A program made the translations under genes and the position numbers. The notes under the pieces were generated by a model. The model worked only from the letters and a program-made list of their open reading frames with translations, ran no database searches and had not been told where the DNA came from. Shown here piece by piece: positions 35,076 to 43,537 of a stretch of DNA of 64,000 nt (positions are counted from its first letter, which is position 1; every line of letters starts with the position of its first letter). Origin of the DNA: an uncultured Christensenellaceae bacterium (GTDB lineage Bacteria > Bacillota > Clostridia > Christensenellales > Borkfalkiaceae); assembly GCA_910588465.1 (NCBI GenBank), contig CAJUOP010000009.1, positions 1 to 64,000 of the forward strand, in the 5' to 3' direction.

Positions 35076-35316
35076 AATAAAGGCAATCAAGCGGAAGAGA
35101 CGCGGCAGACCCGTTTTTACAGAGAAAAACTCCTTGGCTGAAAGAGTTTGAAACGGCTTCGCGGTATTCCCCCGCCAGCCGCTTTTCCGAACGGAACTTT
35201 AAGAAAAGCCGTGCCCCGCGTAAAGGGAAAAACGAGGCGCGCACACTGCGCGCGAAAACAGGTGGTACCGCGGAAACTTTCGCCCTGTGAGAATTTTCTC
35301 ACGGGCTTTTTGTTTT
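35076..35316 (+). promoter_or_regulatory. T-box riboswitch (tRNA-Phe sensing) before pheS
   Basis: The T-box sequence AGGTGGTACCGCGG (35260-35273) precedes a terminator (GCCCTGTGAG/CTCACGGGC then T-run, 35282-35316). Upstream is a stem-I region with a GGCTGAAAGAG loop (~35135-35145). TTC at 35158-35160 (or 35167-35169) can serve as the Phe specifier codon. Uncharged tRNA-Phe is expected to favour read-through into pheS. Specifier placement was made by eye. Confidence 0.92.
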
Positions 35317-35329
35317 ATAAGGAGGCAAT

Positions 35330-36355
35330 ATGGAACAGGAAAAAACCGATCAGCTGGAACAAAGCGCCATAAAAGAGGCGGAGCAGGCAGAGGACAGCCG
35401 CGCCCTTTACGAGGTAAAAATGCGCTTTTTGGGGCGCATGGGCAGCGTGATCCAACTCATGAAAAAAATGCGCGATCTTCCGCCCGAGGAACGCCCCGAA
35501 TTCGGCAAGAAGGTAAACGCCCTGCGCGAGCGGCTGGAACGCGCGTTCGAGCGGATCGAGCTTGCCTTGAAAATGCGCGAGCTTGCCGAGCGGCTGAAAA
35601 CGGAGAACGTAGACGTCACCATGCCTGGAAGAAAGCGGGCTTCGGGCGCGCTACATCCCGTTACGGTCGTAAAAAATCAGCTCGTCGATATTTTTGCGGG
35701 CATGGGCTTCGAGATTTACGAGGGTCCCGAAATCGAGAGCGAATATTATAACTTCACCGCGCTCAATACGCCCGCGGATCACCCCGCCCGCGACATGCAG
35801 GACACCTTTTATTTAAACGACAGTTTTCTGCTTCGCACGCAGACGAGCGCGGGACAAATCCGCGTGATGGAAAACAAAAAGCCGCCCATTAAGGTGCTTT
35901 CTCCCGGACGGGTGTTCCGCTCGGACGACGACGCGACCCATTCGCCCATGTTCCACCAGATGGAGGGGCTGGTGGTGGACAAGGGCGTTACGCTGTGCGA
36001 TTTAAGGGGAATGTTGGACGAATTCGCCCGCACCATGTTTTCCGAAACGAGCAAAACGCGGCTGCGCCCTTCGTACTTTCCGTTTACCGAGCCGTCGGTC
36101 GAAGTGGACGTTTCCTGCGCCGCCTGCGGGGGCGATGGCTGCGCGCTGTGCAAGGGCACGGGCTGGATCGAGGTTCTGGGCGCAGGCATGGTGCACGCAA
36201 ACGTGCTGAAGAATTGCGGAGTCGATCCCGAGGAATATTCGGGCTTTGCGTTCGGCATGGGCGTCGAACGGATCGCCATGCTGAAATACGGCATCAACAA
36301 TATTAAGCTGCTTACCGAAAACGACGTACGTTTTTTAGAGCAGTTCCGCGGTTGA
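35330..36355 (+). CDS. pheS: Phenylalanyl-tRNA synthetase alpha subunit
   Basis: At 341 residues this is the normal length. N-terminal coiled coil (1-~90), then the class II core: GFEIYEGPEIESEYYNFTALNTPADHPARDMQDTFYL, motif 2 PGRVFRSDDDATHSPMFHQMEGLVV, and motif 3 FGMGVERIAMLKYGINNIK. Charges tRNA-Phe as alpha2beta2 with PheT. AAGGAGGCA before the ATG. Under T-box control; pheT follows 13 bases later. Confidence 0.98.
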   Translation: MEQEKTDQLEQSAIKEAEQAEDSRALYEVKMRFLGRMGSVIQLMKKMRDLPPEERPEFGKKVNALRERLERAFERIELALKMRELAERLKTENVDVTMPGRKRASGALHPVTVVKNQLVDIFAGMGFEIYEGPEIESEYYNFTALNTPADHPARDMQDTFYLNDSFLLRTQTSAGQIRVMENKKPPIKVLSPGRVFRSDDDATHSPMFHQMEGLVVDKGVTLCDLRGMLDEFARTMFSETSKTRLRPSYFPFTEPSVEVDVSCAACGGDGCALCKGTGWIEVLGAGMVHANVLKNCGVDPEEYSGFAFGMGVERIAMLKYGINNIKLLTENDVRFLEQFRG

Positions 36356-36368
36356 GGGAGGAGAGAAG

Positions 36369-38765
36369 ATGAAAGTACCGTTCAGTTGGTTAAAGGATTA
36401 CGTAGATATCAACGTCACCGCAGAGCAGCTGCAAGAAAAGCTCTTTTCCTGCGGCTTCGAGGTGGAGGAGCTTATACGCCCCGGAAAGGACGTAACGGGC
36501 GTTTATACGGGCAAAATTCTCTCGGTGGAAAAGCACCCGGACGCCGACCGCCTTTCCGTTTGCAAGGTGGATTGCGGAGCACTGGGGCAGCGGCAGATCT
36601 GTACCGCCGCAACCAACGTGTTTGCGGGCGCCACGGTGCCCTGCGCGCTGGACGGCGCAACCGTTCTGCACGGGGAAGAAATTCAGAAAATCAAATCGGG
36701 CAAGCTTCGCGGCGTCGCCTCCGAGGGAATGTTCTGTTCGGGCGAGGAGCTGGGGATCAACGACGATTATTACGAGGGCGCGGAGGTCAACGGGATTTTG
36801 ATTTTAGACGAGGGGACCCCCATCGGCGAGGATATCCGCCCTATCGTGGGGCTGGACGACTATATATTCGATATCGCGGTGACCGCAAACCGTCCCGACT
36901 GTCAGAGCGTTCTGGGCATCGCCCGCGAGGTGGCGGCGATTTTAAAGCAGCCCCTTAAAATGCCCGCGCTCGACTTTACGTGCGAGCACGCGGACGTGAA
37001 AATTTCGGTAACGGTGGAGGAGCCCGCGCTGTGCCCGCGCTATCTGGGAAGATACGTAAAAGACGTTAAGACGGGGACTTCCCCCCGCCCGATGCGCCGC
37101 CGTCTGGCGCTTTGCGGGGTACGGTCGGTTTCGAACGTGGTCGATATCACCAACTACGTGCTGCTGGAAATCGGTCAGCCCATGCACGCGTTCGACCGCG
37201 CGTTTTTAAAGGAGGACCGAATCACCGTGCGCAGGGCGACGGCGGGCGAAAAAATCGTGACGCTGGACGGGAAAGAATTTACGCTCGAACCCGAAAATCT
37301 GTTAATTTGCGACGGAGAGCGCGGCGTGGCGCTTGCGGGGATCATGGGCGGGCAGAACAGCGAAATCCGTCCCGATACGTCGGAGGTGTTTTTGGAAGCC
37401 GCGAAATTTGCCCGCGACAACGTGAGGAGGACTTCACGCGCGCTCGGACAGCGCAGCGATTCCTCCGCCCGCTTCGAAAAGGGCGTGGACGCGCTCTCGC
37501 CCGAGTTGGGCATGAAGCGCGCGCTGCACCTGATGCAGAAGCTGGGCTGCGGCACGCCGACCGATTGCTTTACGGACGCGAACGCGGCGGAGTTAACGCC
37601 CAAGACCGTCCGCACGACCTACGCGCAGATCGACGCGCTGTTGGGGATTACGGTGCCCGAAGAGGAGACGAACGGCATTTTAACCCGCCTCGGTTTCGGC
37701 GTGCAGTCTTCGGACGGCAGCCTTACGGTGACCGTTCCGCTTTGGCGGGAGGATATCGACGGTTGGGCGGATCTGGCGGAAGAGGTGATCCGCTCTTACG
37801 GGTACGAGCATATCAAGCCGACGTTTTTGGAAAACGCGACGGTAACGCACGGCGGGCTCACGGAGGAGCAGAAGCTGGAAGCGAAGTTTAAACGTACGCT
37901 GTGCGGGCAGGGTTTTTCGGAAGCGTGCAACTACTCTTTCTATTCGCCCAAGGATCTCGATTTGCTGCGCCTTCCCGCAGACGCGCCCGAACGCAACGCC
38001 TTAAAAATTTTAAATCCCATTGGGGAAGATTTGTCCGTCATGCGAACGGTGCTCGCGCCGTCCATGCTGCAAAACATCGTGCGCAACGTGCGCAGAGGAA
38101 ACGCCGAGGGGCGGCTGTTCGAGCTTGCCAACACCTATCATGCGCAGTTGCCGTTAAAGGAGCTCCCCGCCGAAACAAAGCGGTGCGCGCTCGGTATTTG
38201 GGGCTCGGCGGACTTTTTCGACTTAAAGGGCGCGACGGAAGCGATTGCCGAAGCGTTCGGCTTGACGCTTTCTTATACAAAAGGGGAAAAGCCGTTTTTA
38301 CACCCCGGCGTGACCGCGCTGGTTACGCTCGACGGGCAGGAGGTCGGCTGGCTGGGCGAGCTGTACCCCTCGGTTGCCGAAGAGCTTGCGCTCGAAAAGA
38401 AGGTGTATTTGGGTGAGTTGAATTACGATTTGCTTTCAAAGAAGTTCGCGCGCGAAATCGCCTATCGCCCGTTGCCCAAATTCCCAGACGTTCAGCGCGA
38501 TATCGCAATTGTTGCCGACGAAAAGGTGACCTGCGCGCAGGCGGAGGAGTGCATTTATCGGGCGTGCAAATTCGTGACGAAGGCGGAGCTGTTCGATATT
38601 TACCGCGGGATCCAGCTGGGCAAGGACAAAAAGAGCATGGCGTTCCGCCTTACCTTTTCGCAGGGCGCTTCGGCGGAGAAGCCGCTCTCGCCCGAGACGG
38701 TGGACGGTTACTTTAAAAAGATACTGGGCAATTTAAAATTCAATCTCGGCGCAGAACTGAGATAA
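36369..38765 (+). CDS. pheT: Phenylalanyl-tRNA synthetase beta subunit
   Basis: At 798 residues this is full length. It starts MKVPFSWLKDYVDIN; has a tRNA-binding EMAP domain (~40-150), the B3/B4 editing domain, B5 (DVLFGITVPEE-like region ~400-470), a catalytic-like core without synthetase activity, and a C-terminal ferredoxin-fold anticodon-binding (FDX-ACB) domain (YRPLPKFPDVQRDIAIVADEKVTCAQAEE, ending near 798). Co-transcribed with pheS. GGGAGGAGAGAAG before the start. Confidence 0.98.
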   Translation: MKVPFSWLKDYVDINVTAEQLQEKLFSCGFEVEELIRPGKDVTGVYTGKILSVEKHPDADRLSVCKVDCGALGQRQICTAATNVFAGATVPCALDGATVLHGEEIQKIKSGKLRGVASEGMFCSGEELGINDDYYEGAEVNGILILDEGTPIGEDIRPIVGLDDYIFDIAVTANRPDCQSVLGIAREVAAILKQPLKMPALDFTCEHADVKISVTVEEPALCPRYLGRYVKDVKTGTSPRPMRRRLALCGVRSVSNVVDITNYVLLEIGQPMHAFDRAFLKEDRITVRRATAGEKIVTLDGKEFTLEPENLLICDGERGVALAGIMGGQNSEIRPDTSEVFLEAAKFARDNVRRTSRALGQRSDSSARFEKGVDALSPELGMKRALHLMQKLGCGTPTDCFTDANAAELTPKTVRTTYAQIDALLGITVPEEETNGILTRLGFGVQSSDGSLTVTVPLWREDIDGWADLAEEVIRSYGYEHIKPTFLENATVTHGGLTEEQKLEAKFKRTLCGQGFSEACNYSFYSPKDLDLLRLPADAPERNALKILNPIGEDLSVMRTVLAPSMLQNIVRNVRRGNAEGRLFELANTYHAQLPLKELPAETKRCALGIWGSADFFDLKGATEAIAEAFGLTLSYTKGEKPFLHPGVTALVTLDGQEVGWLGELYPSVAEELALEKKVYLGELNYDLLSKKFAREIAYRPLPKFPDVQRDIAIVADEKVTCAQAEECIYRACKFVTKAELFDIYRGIQLGKDKKSMAFRLTFSQGASAEKPLSPETVDGYFKKILGNLKFNLGAELR

Positions 38766-38782
38766 TCCCGCGGGAGACTTTC

Positions 38783-39697
38783 ATGACGATATTACAGATG
38801 CAGCAGGAAATTCTGCGGCTGAAAAAACAAAACGATATTTTAATTCTCGCCCATTCCTATCAGGGGCGGGAGGTTTGCGAGGTTGCCGATTTTACGGGCG
38901 ATTCGTATGCGCTTGCGTGTAAGGCAAAAACGGCGGTGCAAAGTACTGTTTTAATGTGCGGCGTGCGGTTTATGGCGGAAGTGGTTAAAATTCTCGCGCC
39001 CGAAAAGCGCGTGCTGCTCTCCGACTCGGGCGCGGGCTGCCCTATGGCGGAGCAGATCGACGCGGAGGAGCTTGCCGCGTTAAAGGAAAAGTATCCCAAC
39101 GCGCTGACTGTCGCGTATATCAATACGACGGCGGAATTAAAAACGCTGTGCGACGTCTGTGTAACGTCCTCTTCGGCGGTAAAGATTTTAAAAAGCGTGC
39201 CGGAAAAGGAAATTCTGTTCGTACCCGATATCAATCTCGGGAAGTACGTTGCGCAAAAATTACCCGAAAAGCAGTTTTATTTTATGCATGGCGGCTGTCC
39301 TACTCACGTGCGAGCGACAGGCGCGGACGTTGCGCGGGCAAGACGAGAGCACCCCGAGGCGCTGCTGCTTGCGCATCCCGAGTGCCGCCCCGAGGTATGG
39401 GAACAGGCGGATTACGTGGGCTCCACCAGCGGAATCATGAATTTCGCGCGGGAGAGCTCGGCAAAGGAATTTATCATCGCCACGGAAAATTCGATTGCGG
39501 AACACTTGCAGTTCGAGTGTCCGGAGAAAAGGTTTTATCCGCTCAGCAAAGATTTTGTGTGCCACAATATGAAGCTGACGACGCTGTTTCATGTGTACGA
39601 TTGCTGTACGGGCGGCGGCGAAGAGATTGTTCTGGACGAGCCCACCCGCTCGGCGGCGAAAAAATGCCTCGACCGCATGATAGAGCTGGGCGGCTGA
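38783..39697 (+). CDS. nadA: Quinolinate synthase
   Basis: 304 residues. Condenses iminoaspartate with dihydroxyacetone phosphate to quinolinate in NAD synthesis, using a [4Fe-4S] cluster. Conserved blocks: ILAHSYQGREVCEVADFTGDS, VLMCGVRFMAEVVKIL, DSGAGCPMAEQI, YINTTAELKTLCDVCVTSSSAVKI, HGGCPTH, HPECRPEVWEQAD, STSGIMNFA and CHNMKLTTL. Unusually for the pathway, nadB and nadC are not adjacent. GGGAGAC lies upstream and pheT ends 17 bases before. Confidence 0.96.
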   Translation: MTILQMQQEILRLKKQNDILILAHSYQGREVCEVADFTGDSYALACKAKTAVQSTVLMCGVRFMAEVVKILAPEKRVLLSDSGAGCPMAEQIDAEELAALKEKYPNALTVAYINTTAELKTLCDVCVTSSSAVKILKSVPEKEILFVPDINLGKYVAQKLPEKQFYFMHGGCPTHVRATGADVARARREHPEALLLAHPECRPEVWEQADYVGSTSGIMNFARESSAKEFIIATENSIAEHLQFECPEKRFYPLSKDFVCHNMKLTTLFHVYDCCTGGGEEIVLDEPTRSAAKKCLDRMIELGG

Positions 39698-39746
39698 GAA
39701 AAAGCGAAGGGGGTGCACATTTAAGTAGCGCCTCCTTCGCTTTTTA
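39698..39746. terminator. Bidirectional terminator after nadA
   Basis: AAAAAGCGAAGG pairs with CCTTCGCTTTTT around a partly paired loop. T-runs exist on both strands, so it also ends the minus-strand gene at 39744. Confidence 0.8.
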
Positions 39747-40022
39747 ATCATTGCTTAAAATATCCATTCCCAAGAGAATCCCGAAACGTAGCCCCTCTTT
39801 GTAGTACACAAGCGTTTCGTTACATAGGGCTAAGTCTTTGGTGTCGATAAACTCATTTAACAGTTTGGCGATTTCGGGATAGGGCTGTAAAGCGATTTTT
39901 AGCTTTTTGTGTTGTTCGGAAAGCAAATCGCATATTCGGGTGCCTTCTTCGTCCAATTCGATATGGTCGATGTCTCCGCGTTTTCCAAGTACCATTTGTT
40001 CAATTGCCGATTCGATTTTCAT
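39744..40022 (-). CDS. Small helical protein facing an XRE gene (locus C)
   Basis: A 92-residue acidic, helical protein (MKIESAIEQMVLGKRGDIDHIELDEEG...). Its C-terminal plan (KEGLRFGILLGMDIL) resembles that of the locus A protein (a GxxLG-type helix), and both recall DUF6809-like proteins, with low confidence. AAGGAGAAAAG precedes the start. Divergent from the XRE gene at 40137. Confidence 0.7.
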   Translation of the reverse strand: MKIESAIEQMVLGKRGDIDHIELDEEGTRICDLLSEQHKKLKIALQPYPEIAKLLNEFIDTKDLALCNETLVYYKEGLRFGILLGMDILSND

Positions 40023-40053
40023 GGCTTTTCTCCTTTATGGTGACGTAATGTTT

Positions 40054-40090
40054 ATGGTTATATTATATTAACCATTATGGTTAAAGTCAA
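40054..40090. promoter_or_regulatory. Locus C promoter with operator filling the spacer
   Basis: Minus strand: TTGACT (40090-40085) and TATAAT (40067-40062), 17 bp apart. TTAACCA-TTA-TGGTTAA (40068-40084) fills exactly that 17-bp spacer. A third ATGGTTA half-site lies at 40054-40060. Confidence 0.8.
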
Positions 40091-40136
40091 GCATTTTTTC
40101 TCCATTTTGGGTAAAATATGTTTAGGAGAGAAAAAC

Positions 40137-40343
40137 ATGAACTTTTCGGAACGATTGAGGCAATTACGCATAAGCCATAATTTGACATTAAGGGAAGTAT
40201 CGGCGGCAATCGGATTAAGTTTAATGGCATATGCCCATTACGAACACGGCGACAGAGAGCCTTCTATTGAGACACTAAAAAAGCTCTGTGATTATTTTAA
40301 TGTTTCCGCAGATTATTTGATCGGGCGGACGGAAATATATTAA
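40137..40343 (+). CDS. XRE-type HTH regulator (locus C)
   Basis: 68 residues from MNFSERLRQLRISHNLTLREVSAAIG to VSADYLIGRTEIY. The start at 40137 follows TTAGGAGAG; an in-frame start at 40077 would lie inside the operator. Probably controls the facing small gene through the spacer palindrome. Confidence 0.85.
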   Translation: MNFSERLRQLRISHNLTLREVSAAIGLSLMAYAHYEHGDREPSIETLKKLCDYFNVSADYLIGRTEIY

Positions 40344-40438
40344 ATAAATATTAAACAGAAACAAACCCAAGGCGACACATTCGACACGCGCGCTTTGGCG
40401 CGCGGCTCAGTGTGACATAATAGAACGCTTGTTCTTTT

Positions 40439-40665
40439 TGTCATTTTGAGGGAGCATAGCGACCGCGAGAATCTTGTGTGTCATTTATGCTTCGGGTATG
40501 AGATTCCTTCGCTGCGCTCTGAATGACAAAACGGCAGGTGCGGAATGACAAAACGGCAGGTGCGGAATGACAAAACGGCGGGTGCGGAATGACAGGAGGG
40601 CGGTGCGGCCTTGGACGGCACGAGCGCATCGCGCGAAGTAGGGAGCATAGCGACCGCGAGAATCT
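40439..40665. repeat. REP-like repeats in a 395-bp gene-free stretch
   Basis: TGTCATTTTGAGG...GACCGCGAGAATCTT (40439-40475), GAGATTCCTTCGC...GAATGACA (40500-40528), and at 40609-40665 the inverted copy of the ~60-bp unit seen at 34672-34732 (CCTTGGACGGCACGAGCGC ... GACCGCGAGAATC). The stretch contains no gene I would support. Confidence 0.7.
40522..40594 (+). repeat. Tandem array of a 22-bp unit (three copies plus a partial)
   Basis: AATGACAAAACGGCAGGTGC plus GG begins at 40522, 40544, 40566 and (partial) 40588, an exact 22-bp period. The third copy has one change (GGCGGG). The unit starts with the AATGACA end of the REP-like repeat. Confidence 0.85.
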
Positions 40666-40693
40666 TATACAGCAAAAACGGGAATATAAATTA

Positions 40694-40735
40694 TAAGCGC
40701 CCCTTGCAAATTGCAAGGGGCGCTTATTTTATTTT
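40694..40735. terminator. Palindromic terminator before the ATPase gene end
   Basis: A 16-bp perfect inverted repeat TAAGCGCCCCTTGCAA around one A, followed on the plus strand by TTTTATTTTAATTT. On the minus strand the T-run is weaker (TAATTTATATT). Confidence 0.75.
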
Positions 40736-40738
40736 AAT

Positions 40739-43354
40739 TTAATCGGAGCTGTTCATTAAATCGCAAACCTTTATCAACCAGCCCGAAACGGGGAAGGCGG
40801 CAAGGATAATGCATATTAAATACAGTATCTGCGTTAAATTAAAGCTTACGGTTTCCCAGCCCGTGTAAATCAGATTGCCGAGCGGCGCGATGGCGAGCAT
40901 GGCAATGCTGATCGCAAGCGATACCGCATAGGTTGCCGCGCGAAGCAGGTTAAACGGCTGCATAATGCGGAACAGCGTGACAAGCCCTCCGAACGAAACG
41001 GCGACCACCAAAAGGGCGTTGATCTGCGTAGTGCCGTTTACGTCCACCAGCAGCGATCCCAGCTGTTCTTCGGGCATAAACCGGATCCCCAAATAGACGG
41101 ACATCACGCACACGATCAGCGTCAGCGCGCACGGGATCGAACGCGACAGTACGTATAGGATAAACTTTCCCTTTACGCGGTTGGTGTTCGGTTGCAGCGC
41201 GATGATCACAGAGGGAAGCGCGGCGACGAGCGTTTCGAACAGCAGCATATTGTTGGTCGTAAAGAAATACTGCGAGCCGAGCGAAAAACAGATAATGGCG
41301 AGGATCGCCGTGAACAGCGTTTTCATAATATAGAGCGCCGCGCTGTTTTTAATGTTGTTGATAACCCGCCGCCCCTCGTATACTACGGAGGGTAGATTTA
41401 AAAAGTTGTTGTCCGTAAGCACCAGGTGCGAGACGTTGCGCGCCGCTTCGCTGCCCGAGGCGACGGATACGGCGCAGTCCGCCTCTTTTAAGGCGAGGAT
41501 GTCGTTCACGCCGTCGCCCGTCATTGCAACGGTATTGCCCTGTTTTTTAATGGTGCGCACCAGAATCGCCTTTTGCTCGGGCGTGACTCGTCCGAACACG
41601 GTGTATTGGTTGGCAACGTTTTCCACTTCCAAATCGGTCAGCCCGTCGAGCGAGATATACTGCCCTGCGTTTTTCACGCCTACGCGGCGCGCCACCTCCG
41701 AAACGGTGACGGGGTTGTCGCCCGAGATAATGCGGATATCCACGTCGTTTTCGCGGAACCATTTAATCGTTTCGATCGCGTCCGAACGGATATTGTCCGC
41801 AAGCGTGACCAGCGCGACGGGGCGCAGGAGCGCGGGCAGACGGTCGCCGTTCATCTGATTGGCGGAATAGGCGACGACCAGCACGCGCAAGCCCGACTGC
41901 GCGTATTGCTTTACGATTTTTTCGAGCTTCGGAGGCATGGGGCGGAGCACGAACTCGGGCGCGCCCATTACGAACGTTCCCTGGTCGCCGAACGTTACCG
42001 CCGAAAGCTTGCGCTTGCTCGAAAAGGGAAGCGTTGCGGTGGGCTGCAAGGCGTTGGAGTGCCCGAAGCGGTTATAGAGCGCAATGGAGGTTTGGTTGTT
42101 GTCGTCGAGGGCGGCGAGGATGCTGCCCATGATTTCGTCAAAGGGCTGGTCGATAAACGTGTTTAATATCATGCAGTCGTTTACCGTCATTCTGCCGTCG
42201 GTGATCGTTCCCGTTTTATCCAGACAGAGCACGTTGACGCGCGCGAGCATTTCCAGCGAATACAGATCCTGCACCAGCGTGTGCTTTTTGCCCAGCCGCC
42301 TTACGCCGATCGCCATGGCGAGGGTGGTTAATAGCAGGAGCCCCGAAGGGATCATGCCGATGACGATGGAACCCGTGTACTGAATGGAGAGGGAAATGTC
42401 GTTCCCTGTTGCCAGCCAGTTGGTATAGAACATCGCCGCCGCAACGAAGGGAATTAAAACGCCGATCACCCGAATAAACAGGCGAATGGAATTCATAATT
42501 TCCGAGCGGGGCTTTTTGTACTTTTTCGCCTTGGAAGTAAGGCTGTTGAGATAGGTGTTTTTTCCCACCTTTTCGGCGCGGGCGCGGCAGGCGCCGCTGG
42601 AAATAAAGCTGCCCGCGTACAGCATATCGCCGATTTGTTTTTTAACGGGGACCGATTCGCCCGTAAGGAGCGATTCGTTTACTTCCACGTTGCCGTCCGC
42701 CAAAATACAGTCGGTGGGGATCTGCTGCCCCGTTTCAAGCAAAATTACGTCGTCGAGCACGATTTCGCGCACGCCGACCTCCGTCTTTACTCCGCCGCGC
42801 ATGACCTTTGCGGTAGAGGAGACGAGCACGGAAAGCTTATCTATTTGCTTTTTGGCGAGGATCTCCTGCACGATCCCGATGAGCAGATTCACGCCGAAAA
42901 TGCCCACGAACAGGAACTGACTGATAGGCGCCTGCGCGAACACGAGCGCGACGGCAACCAAAAGGCACAGCAAGTTGAAAAACGTGCAGATATTGCCGAA
43001 GAATATGGCGCGGTAAGACTTGGAATACCGCTTGTTTACGTCGTTGAACAAAAACTGATTAAAGCGTGTTTCCACCTGCTCTTCCGAAAGCCCTTCGGTA
43101 AGCTCGGGCGAGAAGCGTTCCACTTCCGATTCGTTGGGGATCTTTTTGGCTTTTTTAAACCGCTTCATCAGCTTTTTGCGGGTTTTATCGGGCGTCTTGC
43201 GGGGGCTTTCGCCTTCGAGCACGCGGGAAGAGAAATTTTTCGTTTCCTCTCCCTGTCCCTCCTCCGCAGGCTCTTCCGCGGGGAGCACTTCGCGCAGCTC
43301 CGATTTTTCCTCTTCGACCGCGTCCGTTTCCTTCCGTTTTTGTTTCGCTTTCAA
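40739..43354 (-). CDS. P-type cation ATPase (CtpE-like group)
   Basis: A membrane pump of 871 residues. A ~100-residue charged N-terminal extension precedes the A-domain (TGES), M4 motif IPSGLLLL, phosphorylation site LCLDKTGTITDG, nucleotide-binding domain (FSSKRKLSAV), and hinge MTGDGVNDILALKEADCAVSVASGS. About ten membrane helices. The IPSGL-DKTGTITDG arrangement resembles the CtpE group; the transported ion is unknown. TTG start (43354) with GGGAGGAA 6-9 bases upstream. Confidence 0.9.
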   Translation of the reverse strand: MKAKQKRKETDAVEEEKSELREVLPAEEPAEEGQGEETKNFSSRVLEGESPRKTPDKTRKKLMKRFKKAKKIPNESEVERFSPELTEGLSEEQVETRFNQFLFNDVNKRYSKSYRAIFFGNICTFFNLLCLLVAVALVFAQAPISQFLFVGIFGVNLLIGIVQEILAKKQIDKLSVLVSSTAKVMRGGVKTEVGVREIVLDDVILLETGQQIPTDCILADGNVEVNESLLTGESVPVKKQIGDMLYAGSFISSGACRARAEKVGKNTYLNSLTSKAKKYKKPRSEIMNSIRLFIRVIGVLIPFVAAAMFYTNWLATGNDISLSIQYTGSIVIGMIPSGLLLLTTLAMAIGVRRLGKKHTLVQDLYSLEMLARVNVLCLDKTGTITDGRMTVNDCMILNTFIDQPFDEIMGSILAALDDNNQTSIALYNRFGHSNALQPTATLPFSSKRKLSAVTFGDQGTFVMGAPEFVLRPMPPKLEKIVKQYAQSGLRVLVVAYSANQMNGDRLPALLRPVALVTLADNIRSDAIETIKWFRENDVDIRIISGDNPVTVSEVARRVGVKNAGQYISLDGLTDLEVENVANQYTVFGRVTPEQKAILVRTIKKQGNTVAMTGDGVNDILALKEADCAVSVASGSEAARNVSHLVLTDNNFLNLPSVVYEGRRVINNIKNSAALYIMKTLFTAILAIICFSLGSQYFFTTNNMLLFETLVAALPSVIIALQPNTNRVKGKFILYVLSRSIPCALTLIVCVMSVYLGIRFMPEEQLGSLLVDVNGTTQINALLVVAVSFGGLVTLFRIMQPFNLLRAATYAVSLAISIAMLAIAPLGNLIYTGWETVSFNLTQILYLICIILAAFPVSGWLIKVCDLMNSSD

Positions 43355-43393
43355 AACGTTTCCTCCCGTTTGATTGCTTATTCGTTTATCCTT

Positions 43394-43422
43394 ATTATAC
43401 TCCAAAGAAACGCGGTTGTCAA
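43394..43422 (-). promoter_or_regulatory. Promoter for the P-type ATPase
   Basis: Minus strand TTGACA (43422-43417) and TATAAT (43399-43394), 17 bp apart, full consensus. Confidence 0.85.
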
Positions 43423-43483
43423 AAGTTCTTTTGCCGATTCCCGATTTTTTTGTTTCGAACTTACAATAACGGGCGGCGAAAAG

Positions 43484-43512
43484 TTGCGTTTCCCAAAAAA
43501 AAGTTGTATAAT
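43484..43512 (+). promoter_or_regulatory. Promoter for serS
   Basis: TTGCGT (43484-43489) and TATAAT (43507-43512) with a 17-bp spacer. Short leader, no T-box. Confidence 0.7.
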
Positions 43513-43537
43513 GAGAAAAAATCGTCAGAGGCATTGT

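Noticed and set aside
35005..35244. Minus-strand open frames over the pheS leader
   Set aside because: They are antisense to the T-box structure and show no coding signs.
40522..40594. Second CRISPR-like array
   Set aside because: 22-bp direct tandem units, no spacers.
42635..43537. Long N-terminal extension of serS
   Set aside because: It reads antisense through the P-type ATPase gene, and serS starts with a conserved SerRS N-terminus at 43538.
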